From assembly GCA_947490615.1 (NCBI GenBank), contig CANLHK010000001.1, positions 372,001 through 436,000 of the forward strand: 64,000 nt of DNA. Reading direction: 5' to 3'. Under the pieces are notes generated by a model that saw only the letters and a program-made list of their open reading frames with translations, searched no databases and had not been told where the DNA came from. The translations under genes were made by a program, and so were the position numbers. Positions 44,461-53,437 of the stretch are shown here, piece by piece. Position 1 is the stretch's first letter. Each line of letters opens with the position of its first letter. The DNA is from Planctomycetaceae bacterium (lineage in GTDB: Bacteria > Planctomycetota > Phycisphaerae > Phycisphaerales > SM1A02).

Positions 44461-45417
44461 TTAGCGCGCGGCGCGAGAACGGGTGCAGAGCTCGCGCGCC
44501 GCCGAGGACCATTCGGGATACACGAACGAATATCCTGCGTCCAACAACCGCGTCGGCACGACGCGTCGGCTCTTGAGAATGAGCTCGGTCTCGGTGCGCA
44601 GGAACACAGCCCCGACGGCAAGCAGCGGCGCTGGTGCGGGCAAACCAATGGGCATGCTCCACGCCTTGCGCAGTGCTCGCATGAACTCCGCGTTGGGCAG
44701 CGGGTTTGGTGCGCAGAGGTTGATCGCGCCAGCGAGATCCTCGTGCGCAATGATGAAGTCGAGCGCGCGCACGAAGTCCTCTTCATGGATCCACGAGACA
44801 AACTGACGACCGTTGCCGCAAGTTCCGCCGAGTCCCTTCTTCACCAACCCAAGCAGTGTGTCGAAGATCCCCGCTTGGTCAGGGCTCATTGTCATCGCCG
44901 AACGCAACGCCACTTTGCGCGTGTGCGGCGTGGGCGCCTGAGAAAGCGTGCGTTCCCAAGCCTTGGCGATCTCGATGCTCTTGTCCCACAGCGGCGGCGC
45001 GCCTGGCTCGCCTCCGCCGATCAAGCCAGTCTGTTCGTCGTTGGCCGCATCGAAGCGATGCGCGTAGATCGTGGCGGTACTTGACTGAAGCCACACGCGT
45101 GGCGGTCGCGCGGCCGCGGCGATCGCTTCGCCTACCACGCGCGTCGAATCAACGCGCGAGTCCATCATGGCGCGCAGGTTGTTCTTGTTGTAGCGGCAGT
45201 TCACCGAGCGTCCCGCGAGATTCACCACGACCTCAGCGCCGTCGATCTCTCGCGCCCACGCACCAAGCGTGTGACCATCCCAAGGCACCACGCGCACATC
45301 GCGCGCGAGACACGCGCCGCCACGGGCAAGCACCACGACTTCGTGTCCTTGCGCGCGCCAACCACGCGAGAGAACCGCGCCGATCTGCCCGCTGCCACCA
45401 GGGATCACGATCTTCAA
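44461..45417 (-). CDS. TIGR01777-type NAD(P)-dependent epimerase
   Basis: The protein is 318 residues from TTG 45417. The start is supported by GAGGAG about 8 bases upstream and by the N-terminal NAD(P)-binding IVIPGGSGQIGAVLSR. The long frame to 45543 lies mostly inside the oxidoreductase gene. Family markers are VNLAGRSVNCRYN, SRVDSTRVVGEAI, WLQSSTATIYAHR, and SWIHEEDFVRALDFI. These are extended short-chain dehydrogenases, YfcH-like, with no known substrate. It is located 11 bases after the Gfo/Idh/MocA gene and 9 before the RlmK-like gene, so all are cotranscribed. Confidence 0.83.
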   Translation of the reverse strand: MKIVIPGGSGQIGAVLSRGWRAQGHEVVVLARGGACLARDVRVVPWDGHTLGAWAREIDGAEVVVNLAGRSVNCRYNKNNLRAMMDSRVDSTRVVGEAIAAAARPPRVWLQSSTATIYAHRFDAANDEQTGLIGGGEPGAPPLWDKSIEIAKAWERTLSQAPTPHTRKVALRSAMTMSPDQAGIFDTLLGLVKKGLGGTCGNGRQFVSWIHEEDFVRALDFIIAHEDLAGAINLCAPNPLPNAEFMRALRKAWSMPIGLPAPAPLLAVGAVFLRTETELILKSRRVVPTRLLDAGYSFVYPEWSSAARELCTRSRAAR

Positions 45418-45428
45418 GAGGTTGCTCC

Positions 45429-46850
45429 TCAGGAGGTCGCGCCGCCAACGACGGGCAACTCGAATCCCTTGCGGTACTCGCGCGTCACACAAGTCTTGGT
45501 CGCCTCTTCGTGGTTGGTGAAGGCAAGCTTGCTCTTGTCCCACACCAATTCCTGCTGCGGATAGCGCGCAGCCTTGGAGCAGAGCAGACCAGCTTCGGCG
45601 ATGCCCGCTGCGTAGGAGAACGGTGTCTGCACGAACGCGTCAGGCTTGTCGAGGATCTTGTCGACCCACGCGTGCCAGTGGTTGCGCGCCTTCACTTCGC
45701 CGCGACCCTTGAGGTCCTTCCACTCAACCTTCTTGCCACCGATCCAGATCTCAGGCGCGCCTTCGGGCTGATTGAAGATGACGCCGCCTTCGCAAACGAT
45801 CATCGTTCCCGAGCCTGGCCACTTTCCTTCTGGAAGTCCGAGCTCCGCACGCGAGGGACCTTGGCTCTGATCGCCGTAATGAACGACGAAGCGATCCTTG
45901 GCAAACATCGCGCGGTTCTTCTGCTTCGAGACGTCGTAGGTCAGCGTCGAAAGCACGCCGCGCGCGTGGTAGAAATCGCTGGGATTCAGCGTGTGCGCCA
46001 TCACCGACACGGGCGACGGGAGGTCGTAGGAGAAGTAGAGGAGATCGAGAAGGTGCGTGCACCAATCGCCGAGTTGGCCTGTGCCGTAGTCCCACGATGA
46101 GCGCCACTGCATGCTGATGAGTCCTGGCCTGCATGGTGCGTCGGTCGCGGCGCCAAGCCAGAGCGGCCAATCGATGTTCGCGGGCGGCTGAATGGGGTCC
46201 TTGAGTCCGCCGTACCAGAAGAACCCATCGGTGCCTTCGCCAGGTCCGCCGATCCACACATGCGCTTCGATGGCCTTGCCGAGCAATCCGCGACGAAGAA
46301 TGTCGACGGTGATCTGCCGACCTTCGGGTCCCATGCGCTGGTTGCCCGTCTGGGTGATGAGCTTGGGCCGCGCCGCGATCGCGTTCTGAATGGCGACGAC
46401 TTCACTGAGCTGCTGCACCAGTGGCTTCTGTCCGTAGACATGCTTGTTGGCGCGCAGCGCCCAGAGATCCACGAGCGCGTGGTTGTGGTCAGGCGTGCAG
46501 ACGACCACGGCGTCAAACTTGTCCGCGTGCTTGTCAAACGCTTCGCGGAAATCGCGGCAGGTGAACGCCGACGGATGTTCCTTGGCCACGGAGGAGAGCG
46601 CGTTGCTGTCGACATCGCAGAGTCCCGCGAAGACGACATCCGCATGATGGGACAACTCACTGCGATCCGCTGGCGCAATGCTTCCACCAACGCCGACCTG
46701 CAGCAGTTGGAGTTTGCCGAGCTTTCCCGAGAATGGCCGACGCGGGCGCGGCAACGGCAACGCAAAGGCGGGCGAAGCAAGCAAGGCGGCGGCGGCGACT
46801 CCACCAGCGGTGGCGGCCGAGGTCTGGATCAATTGGCGTCGGGTCAGCAT
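45429..46850 (-). CDS. Tat-exported Gfo/Idh/MocA family oxidoreductase
   Basis: The protein is 473 residues. Residues 1-31 form a twin-arginine signal (TRRQLIQTSAATAGG, then ALLASPAFA), so it is exported folded with its cofactor. The NAD(P) fold starts at LQLLQVGVGGSIAP. The motif FDAVVVCTPDHNHALV is typical. The usual EKP motif appears as GQKPLVQ, with Gln in place of Glu. The second half has DWCTHLLDLLYF and GVIFNQPEGAP. Planctomycete genomes have many such periplasmic copies, linked to sugar breakdown, but no sugar cluster is here. Co-directional with the epimerase gene. Confidence 0.88.
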   Translation of the reverse strand: MLTRRQLIQTSAATAGGVAAAALLASPAFALPLPRPRRPFSGKLGKLQLLQVGVGGSIAPADRSELSHHADVVFAGLCDVDSNALSSVAKEHPSAFTCRDFREAFDKHADKFDAVVVCTPDHNHALVDLWALRANKHVYGQKPLVQQLSEVVAIQNAIAARPKLITQTGNQRMGPEGRQITVDILRRGLLGKAIEAHVWIGGPGEGTDGFFWYGGLKDPIQPPANIDWPLWLGAATDAPCRPGLISMQWRSSWDYGTGQLGDWCTHLLDLLYFSYDLPSPVSVMAHTLNPSDFYHARGVLSTLTYDVSKQKNRAMFAKDRFVVHYGDQSQGPSRAELGLPEGKWPGSGTMIVCEGGVIFNQPEGAPEIWIGGKKVEWKDLKGRGEVKARNHWHAWVDKILDKPDAFVQTPFSYAAGIAEAGLLCSKAARYPQQELVWDKSKLAFTNHEEATKTCVTREYRKGFELPVVGGATS

Positions 46851-46879
46851 GAATCCATGCTAACACTTCAGCGCGCGCG

Positions 46880-47842
46880 TCACTCCGCAGCGAGCGGCGT
46901 CTTCATGAAGAGTGTCTTCTGAGCCTTCGCGAGTTGGATCACACCAACGCCTCCGAGCATGAGCGCCGCGGCGTAGAGCGTGCGCAGTCCGATCGGTTCG
47001 CTGAGAAGAACCCAGCCGAGGAAGATCGCCACCAGCGGATTCACATAGGCGTAGGTTGCCACGCGCGCCGCTGGCTGGTTTCGCAGCAGCCAGATGTACG
47101 CGGTAAAGCCGCAAAGCGAGCCAAAGACCACGAGATACAGCCACTCGAACCACACGGTCACTGTGGGTGGATGGCTCTGGATGAGCGTCCACTCGTCTTG
47201 CCAGAAGAGCTCTTTCGGAACGCTCGCGAGCATGAGGACTGCGCCACCCGCGAGCATCTGCATCGCGGTCGCGACGACGGGTGAGTGCGCGCCTCCCGCT
47301 CGCTTGGACCAGACGCTCCCGAGTGCCCAGCCAAGTGTGGCGATCACCATGACCACCACACCGATTGACGACACCGCCGTAGTCGAGCCGAGGTCGCCCC
47401 ACTTGAGCACCGCAACACCCGCCACTCCCATGACGATGCCGACCCACACCACACGCGACGATCGGTGAGTGCGATGCATCATGTTGTCCAACCCAACGAG
47501 CCAGAGCGGCGTCATCGCGGTCATGAGCGCGACGATGCCCGAGTCGATGGTCTTGGTTGCGATGGCGACACCACCGTTCCCGAGCAACATGAGACACGCG
47601 CCAACGATCGCGGCGTTGGTCCAACTTCGCCGCGAGAAATCACCAGGTCGAATGAAGCCGCGCCAGCGCGCCAACAGCAGCAGAATCGCGCCCGCTGCAA
47701 TGAACCGCGTCCCCGCCATGACAAAGGCGCCGTGTTGCGACACCAACTTGATGACGAGGTAGGTCGAACCCCAGATCAAGTAGATCGCGGCAAAGGCGAG
47801 CATGATCGCTCCGCGCGTTGGAGTTCGAGCTGCGTGATTCAT
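46880..47842 (-). CDS. EamA/DMT-superfamily transporter
   Basis: The protein is 320 residues with ten hydrophobic segments in two EamA repeats. The N-terminal AAIYLIWGSTYLVIKL is the classical opening, and the second repeat begins near SIGVVVMVIATLGWALGSVWSKRAGG. NPLVAIFLGWVLLSEPIGLRTLYAAALMLGGV near the end is family-typical. Related proteins such as YedA/RhtA export amino acids or metabolites. The substrate here is not known. The gene follows metH by 41 bases and precedes the oxidoreductase gene by 29 bases on the minus strand. Confidence 0.87.
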   Translation of the reverse strand: MNHAARTPTRGAIMLAFAAIYLIWGSTYLVIKLVSQHGAFVMAGTRFIAAGAILLLLARWRGFIRPGDFSRRSWTNAAIVGACLMLLGNGGVAIATKTIDSGIVALMTAMTPLWLVGLDNMMHRTHRSSRVVWVGIVMGVAGVAVLKWGDLGSTTAVSSIGVVVMVIATLGWALGSVWSKRAGGAHSPVVATAMQMLAGGAVLMLASVPKELFWQDEWTLIQSHPPTVTVWFEWLYLVVFGSLCGFTAYIWLLRNQPAARVATYAYVNPLVAIFLGWVLLSEPIGLRTLYAAALMLGGVGVIQLAKAQKTLFMKTPLAAE

Positions 47843-47883
47843 GTGGGTTCAGTCTACTCGGCGTCCGCCTTCTCAAACTCTGA

Positions 47884-50800
47884 TCACCCCTGCACGCGTG
47901 CAGCGCTCTCGACGGCGAAGTACTTCGCTTCGGGGTGATGCACAATGATGGCGCTCGTCGATTGCTCGGGCACGATCTGCCAGTTTTCGGTGAGCACACA
48001 ACCGATGCGTTCAGGACGAACCAAGCGGAAGAGCTTCTCCTGGTCGCTCATGTCCGGACACGCTGGATAGCCGAAGCTGTAGCGAGAACCGCGGTATTGC
48101 TGGGTGAAGAGCTTGCGGATCTCGGGACTGTCGTCGTTGCCGATGCCAAGTTCGGCACGCATGCGCTTGTGCCAGAGTTCCGCAAGCGCTTCGGCACACT
48201 CGACGCCGAAACCGTGGAGATAGAGGTACTCGGTGTATTCATTGCGCTCGAAGAGTTGCTTGGCGCGGTGACTCGCTTCCGTGCCCACGGTGACGCAGTG
48301 CAAGCCAAGCACATCCTTGACGCCACTCTGAATCGGACGGAAGAAGTCGCTGATGCAGAGCCGCTCGCGCGCACCCTGACGCGGGAAGTGAAAGCGCTCG
48401 AGCTCGCGATCGGGTTGCTTGGGGTCGTAGACCACAAGGTCATCGCCATCGGAGTTCACGGGGTAGTAGCCGTAGACCACTTGCGGACGAAGGATCTTCT
48501 CTTCGATGCACTGTTTCGAAAGTCGCTCGAACACGGGACGCGCCTTCTCGTCGACGAAGCGCTGGTACTCCGCGTCACTCATGTCGCCCTTCTTCAATCC
48601 CCATTGGCCGCGGAAGAGCGCGACGAGGTTGATGTAGGGGTAGATCTCTCCGAGCGGAATGTCTTCGACGAGGCGATCGCCGAAGAACGGCGCGCGAGGA
48701 ATCTCCACGGTCGTCGACACGCTCGAGCGCGCAGCGACTTCCACGATGGGCGCGTTGGCGCGTGCGCGCGCGACCTTGGCATCAACGACTTCCCGCTTGG
48801 CCAGTCGCGCGTCGATCTCCGCGTCGATGGTCGCGAGCGATTTCGTGGCCAAGGCATCGCACACCGAGAGTCCTTCAAACGCGTCGCGGCCGTAGTAGAG
48901 CGGCCCCCTGTAGATCGAGCGAAGATGGCTCTCGGCGTAGTGACGCGTGAGTGCCGCACCGCCGAGGATCACAGGCACGGTGATACCCAAACGGTTCATT
49001 TCGTGCAGGTTTTCCTCCATCACCGCGACCGACTTCACCAAGAGTCCGCTCATACCGATCGCGTCGGCGCCCGTCTTGCGCCACGCATCGAGGATCGTCT
49101 GCAGCGGCTGCTTGATGCCGATGTTGTGGACCAAGAAGCCGTTGTTCGAGAGGATGATGTCGACGAGGTTCTTGCCGATGTCATGGACATCGCCCGCGAC
49201 GGTGGCCAGCACGATGCTCGCCTTCCTCGACGCGCCCGCTTCCGACTTTTCCATATGCGGCTCGAGCATCGTCACTGCGCGCTTCATGACCGTGGCCGAC
49301 TGCAACACGAAGGGAAGTTGCATCTGCCCCGAGCCGAAGAGTTCGCCGACAGTCTTCATGCCGCCGAGCAAGTGATCGTTGATGATCGCCAGCGGCGCAT
49401 AGATCGTGAGCGCCTCTTCAATCGAGCGATCAAGGTCGCGCAACTCGCCGTCGATGATGTGCTGAGCCAGACGCTCTTCAATCGGAAGATCCGCGAGCGT
49501 CTTCTTCTCGGTGGCTTGTTCCTCACCGTCAGGGAAGAGCCCGATGTAGTGAAGCAGCGGATCGAAGTTCTCAGGTTTCCCAACAGGACGCTCCGCGCCA
49601 CGCAGATCAAAGATGAGCCACTCCGCCGCTTCCCAAAGTTCGGGTGCGATGCGATGGCGCGGCATGATCTTCGACGCATGCACGATGGCGGCGGTGAGTC
49701 CGCGTTCGCGCGCGTGCTGCAAGAAGACTGAGTTCAGCACCGCGCGGGCAGAAGGCTTCAGACCGAAGGAGATGTTCGACAGCCCAAGGATGATGCCGCA
49801 GCGGGGAAACGCGCGGGAAATCGCGGCAATACCGTCAAGAGTCTCGAGGCCGAGGCGTCGATCGTCGTCGTTGCCGGTGGCGATGGTGAAGGTCAACGGA
49901 TCAAAGAGAATGTCCTCTTCGGGAAGCTCCCACTTGGTGGTGAAGAGCCGATGGATCCGCGTGGCGATCTCCAACTTGCGCGCGCAGGTCTTGGCCATGC
50001 CTGCTTGGTGGTCCTCATCGATCGTGAGCGCGACGCAGGCCGCGCCGTAACGCTTCAAGAGTGGGCAGATGCGGTTCATCCGCTCTTCGCCATCCTCGAG
50101 GTTGATCGAGTTCACGATGGCCTTGCCTCCGTGACGACGCAGGCCTTCTTCGATGACGCGCGCGTCGGTCGAGTCGAACATGATCGGCGCGTTCACTTGC
50201 CGCACAAAGCGCGCCGCGACTTCCGCCATGTCCCGTGGACCACTGCGTCCAACGAAGTCGACGCAGACATCGAGTACTTGTCCGCCGTCCTTGATCTCTT
50301 CGCGCGCCATCGAGACGAGGCCGTCGAAGTCGCCCTCGTCGAGCAAGCGTTTGAACTTGCGCGAGCCGTTGGCGTTGGTGCGCTCAGCGACGATGAGGAA
50401 GGAGTTCTCCTGCGTGAACTCGACGAATCCATAGAGGCTCGAGCAGCCAGGCGCCTGACCAGTACCCGCGCGTGTGCGTGGAGACATGGATTGGCGGTTG
50501 GCCAGACCGAGTTCTTCGACGAGTCCGCGCAGCTCGCGGATGTGCTCTGGGGTGGTGCCGCAGCAGCCACCGATCGAATGCACCTTGTATTCCTCGATGA
50601 ATCGGCGCATCGCCTCGCGGAACGGTTTGGCCTGCAGCGGATACTCGGTGCGGCCTTCGACGAGGATCGGCAGGCCTGCGTTGGGCATGACACTGATTGG
50701 TCGATCCCAGTTTTTTGCAAGGTAGGCAATGTGCTCCGCCATCTCGACGGGACCCGTGGCGCAGTTCAAGCCAAGCGATGCGATCGGGAACGGCTTCAGC

Positions 50801-51447
50801 GCATTGACCACGGCGGCGATGTCGGAACCCAGAAGCATCGTGCCCGTCGTCTCGATGGTGACGCTCGAGAAGATGGCGCGGTCGCGCGCAGAAAGGCCCA
50901 CTTCCTTGAGCGCGTCGAGACAGGCGTTGATGGCGATCTTCTGCTGGAGAATGTCCTGCGAAGTCTCGATCATGAACCCGTCGATGCCGCCCGCGAGAAG
51001 GCCGCGGGCCTGCTCGAGGTAACTCGCGTGCATGTCGTCCCAGGAGACTTGACCGAGCGACACGAGTTTGGTGCCCGGCCCCATCGACCCGATGGCGAAA
51101 CGCGGGCGATCCGCCGACTCAAACTTCGCGCAGGCAGCGCGGGCCACCTCGGCCGCCCGCTTATTCAGATCGTGGGTCCACGACGCGAGCTCTTCGTCGA
51201 ACTCCCTTCCCACAAGGATGTTCGCGCCGAAGGTGTCGGTCTCGACGATGTCCGCACCCGCTTCGAGATAGTTCTCGTGGATGCGCTGGATGATGTCGGG
51301 GCGACTGCGGACGAGGATGTCGGTGCAGTTGTCGCGACCGAGATAGTCCGCGGGCGTGCAATCGGTGCACGCGTGGATCTGCGTCCCCATGCCGCCGTCA
51401 AAGACGAGGGTGCGAGACTCAAGGGCGGCCAGGAGGGAGCGCTGCAT
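47884..51447 (-). CDS. metH: Cobalamin-dependent methionine synthase
   Basis: The protein is 1187 residues, full length. It transfers the methyl group of 5-methyltetrahydrofolate to homocysteine via cob(I)alamin. Domains in order are: homocysteine/zinc barrel (1-310) with zinc-ligand Cys in NCATGP (229) and GGCCG (295, 296); pterin barrel (345-615); cobalamin cap helices (650-740); B12 fold with the ligand His755 in DVHDIG (753-758); and S-adenosylmethionine-dependent reactivation domain (900-1187) with RGSRYSFGYPACPD. All five functional sites appear intact, so the organism needs cobalamin. A paired GGATGAA palindrome lies upstream (51484-51505). No B12 riboswitch was recognised. The EamA gene follows 41 bases downstream. 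Confidence 0.97.
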   Translation of the reverse strand: MQRSLLAALESRTLVFDGGMGTQIHACTDCTPADYLGRDNCTDILVRSRPDIIQRIHENYLEAGADIVETDTFGANILVGREFDEELASWTHDLNKRAAEVARAACAKFESADRPRFAIGSMGPGTKLVSLGQVSWDDMHASYLEQARGLLAGGIDGFMIETSQDILQQKIAINACLDALKEVGLSARDRAIFSSVTIETTGTMLLGSDIAAVVNALKPFPIASLGLNCATGPVEMAEHIAYLAKNWDRPISVMPNAGLPILVEGRTEYPLQAKPFREAMRRFIEEYKVHSIGGCCGTTPEHIRELRGLVEELGLANRQSMSPRTRAGTGQAPGCSSLYGFVEFTQENSFLIVAERTNANGSRKFKRLLDEGDFDGLVSMAREEIKDGGQVLDVCVDFVGRSGPRDMAEVAARFVRQVNAPIMFDSTDARVIEEGLRRHGGKAIVNSINLEDGEERMNRICPLLKRYGAACVALTIDEDHQAGMAKTCARKLEIATRIHRLFTTKWELPEEDILFDPLTFTIATGNDDDRRLGLETLDGIAAISRAFPRCGIILGLSNISFGLKPSARAVLNSVFLQHARERGLTAAIVHASKIMPRHRIAPELWEAAEWLIFDLRGAERPVGKPENFDPLLHYIGLFPDGEEQATEKKTLADLPIEERLAQHIIDGELRDLDRSIEEALTIYAPLAIINDHLLGGMKTVGELFGSGQMQLPFVLQSATVMKRAVTMLEPHMEKSEAGASRKASIVLATVAGDVHDIGKNLVDIILSNNGFLVHNIGIKQPLQTILDAWRKTGADAIGMSGLLVKSVAVMEENLHEMNRLGITVPVILGGAALTRHYAESHLRSIYRGPLYYGRDAFEGLSVCDALATKSLATIDAEIDARLAKREVVDAKVARARANAPIVEVAARSSVSTTVEIPRAPFFGDRLVEDIPLGEIYPYINLVALFRGQWGLKKGDMSDAEYQRFVDEKARPVFERLSKQCIEEKILRPQVVYGYYPVNSDGDDLVVYDPKQPDRELERFHFPRQGARERLCISDFFRPIQSGVKDVLGLHCVTVGTEASHRAKQLFERNEYTEYLYLHGFGVECAEALAELWHKRMRAELGIGNDDSPEIRKLFTQQYRGSRYSFGYPACPDMSDQEKLFRLVRPERIGCVLTENWQIVPEQSTSAIIVHHPEAKYFAVESAARVQG

Positions 51448-51483
51448 CGCCAGAGGATACGCGAATTGGCGGCTCTCTAGCCT

Positions 51484-51505
51484 TTCATCCGGATGAACGG
51501 ATGAA
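51484..51505. promoter_or_regulatory. GGATGAA palindrome and repeat upstream of metH
   Basis: TTCATCCGGATGAA (51484-51497) is a perfect 14-base palindrome, followed after one base by a direct copy of GGATGAA (51499-51505). It lies 37 bases upstream of the metH start and about 150 bases before the S41 protease gene. It could be an operator. I do not match it to a named methionine regulator. Confidence 0.4.
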
Positions 51506-51651
51506 GTTCGGGTCTTCTCCGGAGGGATCAGGCGAAAAACGAGGCGCGGCCGGACGGCAGCTTTCGGAGAGCCGCTCCACGCGTGAGTGGGTTCTCTACC
51601 ATCCGCGCTTACCCCACGGTGACATGCCCGTCATCCTCCGAAACTCTCCCG

Positions 51652-53313
51652 ATGTCCACGCTTCAACTTGCTCTGCACACGCGGCCGCGCCTCTTGGCCA
51701 TTCGCCTCAGCCTCGTTGGTCGCTTCGCGCTGCGCGCCCTCACCGCCGCGACGCTCGCGACTGCGCTGCTGACGGGCATGGTGGCGTGCAACTCCACACC
51801 CAAACCAACCGAGGCATCTCGCACTCCAGCGATCCTTCCCGTTGAGACCTTTGACGCGGCGTGGACCATGGTGCGCGATGAGCACTTCGACAGCACGCTC
51901 AATGGCGTCGATTGGGAGGCCGTGCGCGTCGAACTTCGACCCAAGGCGCAACAGGCTTCGACCAACGAAGAGGTCCGCGCGATCATCGCGGACATGCTCG
52001 CGCGACTTGGGCAGAGTCACTTCACGATCATCCCGTCTGCCACCGCTGAGCGTTCTCCGAGTCTGACGACTCCGAATCAACAGGGTGACGCCTCGACTTC
52101 ATCCGCCGTGGCAGCGCAGAACGCGCCAGCCACCCACGATGACAGCGGCTTGCCCGCCAACGCACCTGCTGCCGCCGCGAGCAAGACACACGGTGGACCT
52201 GGCGTTGCTGGGTTGGACATCGCCATCGTTGACAACGAGCCGACGATCTTGCGCGTTTCCGCTGGACTTCCTGCGGCGCGCGCGGGTGTTCTCGTGGGTT
52301 GGAAGCTCGTCTCGGTGGATGGCAACCGCATCGACGATGGTCTGGCTCCGATTCGCGCTGCACTCAAAGCGGAGAGCGATCCGACTTCACCGCACGCGCG
52401 GAAACTTCGCGCAACACTCGCGTTTGCTGGCGGCAGCATGCTCGCTGGCCAGGCGGGCGAGCAACATCGTGTCGTGTTCATGGACGCTTCGGGTGCCGAA
52501 CAACAAGCGCTGATTACGCTTGAGCCCGCGCCACTAGGAACCACGCATTTCGGCAATCTCCCGCCGTTTCCCATCGAAGTCGAATCGCGCATCGTGGAGT
52601 TGCCGCGCGAAGCAGGCGACACCAGCAAGCCCGTTCGCGTCGGCGTGATCTCCTTCAACATCTGGATGACGGGCGCGTCGGAAGCGATCGACCTCGCCGT
52701 CGATGCGCTGCGCGGATGCGATGGCATCGTGATCGACCTGCGGGGAAATCCCGGCGGCCTTGGCGCGATGTCGATGGGTGTTGCGGGTCACTTTCTGCGC
52801 GACACTTCCAGTCTCGGATCGATGATCGGTCGCGAGAACACGCTGGAGTTCCGGTCGACTCCACGCAAGGTCTCGGTCGATGGCAAGCGCGTGCGTCCGT
52901 ACGCCACGCGCCCGTTGGCGATTCTGGTCGACGGTCGCAGCGCGAGCACCAGCGAGGTCTTCGCGGGTGGACTGCAGGATCTTGGCCGCGCCCGCATCTT
53001 TGGCGAAGTCTCTGCGGGCATGGCGCTTCCCGCGCAGGCCACTGAGCTCCCCAACGGTGATGTGCTTCTCCACGCGGTGGCGGACTTCGTCACCTCGAAG
53101 GGCACGCGGCTTGAGGGTCGCGGCGTGATCCCCGATGAAGTCGCCATCCCAACCCGCGCCGCCCTGCTCCAGGGTGACGACGCTGCGTTGACGGCCGCCA
53201 CGACTTGGATTCGTACCACCACGATGATCGCCCGCGCGGCGAAAGCGGCCCCAGAAGCGACTCCCAACGCCGCGTCAGGTCCCGCGATCATCCCCTATGC
53301 GATGCCGAACTAG
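51652..53313 (+). CDS. S41-family processing protease, lipoprotein
   Basis: The protein is 553 residues. The N-terminal hydrophobic signal ends in TGMVAC, a possible lipobox, so it is probably anchored in the membrane. A domain of the tail-specific protease type follows. Residues about 150-290 contain a PDZ-like region (VAGLDIAIVDNEPTILRVSAGLPAARAG). The catalytic part has GIVIDLRGNPGGLGA and VDGRSASTSEVFAGGLQDLGRARIFG, where the second Ser of SASTSE is the expected nucleophile. A stretch rich in Ala, Ser, Thr and Pro lies before the PDZ. The ATG at 51652 is preferred to 51583 because it gives the signal sequence. It begins a plus-strand envelope series. Confidence 0.85.
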   Translation: MSTLQLALHTRPRLLAIRLSLVGRFALRALTAATLATALLTGMVACNSTPKPTEASRTPAILPVETFDAAWTMVRDEHFDSTLNGVDWEAVRVELRPKAQQASTNEEVRAIIADMLARLGQSHFTIIPSATAERSPSLTTPNQQGDASTSSAVAAQNAPATHDDSGLPANAPAAAASKTHGGPGVAGLDIAIVDNEPTILRVSAGLPAARAGVLVGWKLVSVDGNRIDDGLAPIRAALKAESDPTSPHARKLRATLAFAGGSMLAGQAGEQHRVVFMDASGAEQQALITLEPAPLGTTHFGNLPPFPIEVESRIVELPREAGDTSKPVRVGVISFNIWMTGASEAIDLAVDALRGCDGIVIDLRGNPGGLGAMSMGVAGHFLRDTSSLGSMIGRENTLEFRSTPRKVSVDGKRVRPYATRPLAILVDGRSASTSEVFAGGLQDLGRARIFGEVSAGMALPAQATELPNGDVLLHAVADFVTSKGTRLEGRGVIPDEVAIPTRAALLQGDDAALTAATTWIRTTTMIARAAKAAPEATPNAASGPAIIPYAMPN

Positions 53314-53437
53314 CCGCGCCGCAGCCGCGGTGATGGATCCAAACTCCCTCGTGTTGCGAACATCGGCCCGCCGCCCGGCAAGTCGCTGCGCGCTACGCTG
53401 CCCAATGCCCTCGCGTGCCGTACTCCAAGGAACCCTT

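Noticed and set aside
51448-51600. Cobalamin or SAH riboswitch before metH
   Set aside because: The conserved cores that I know for these riboswitches were not found on the minus strand; only the GGATGAA repeats stand out.
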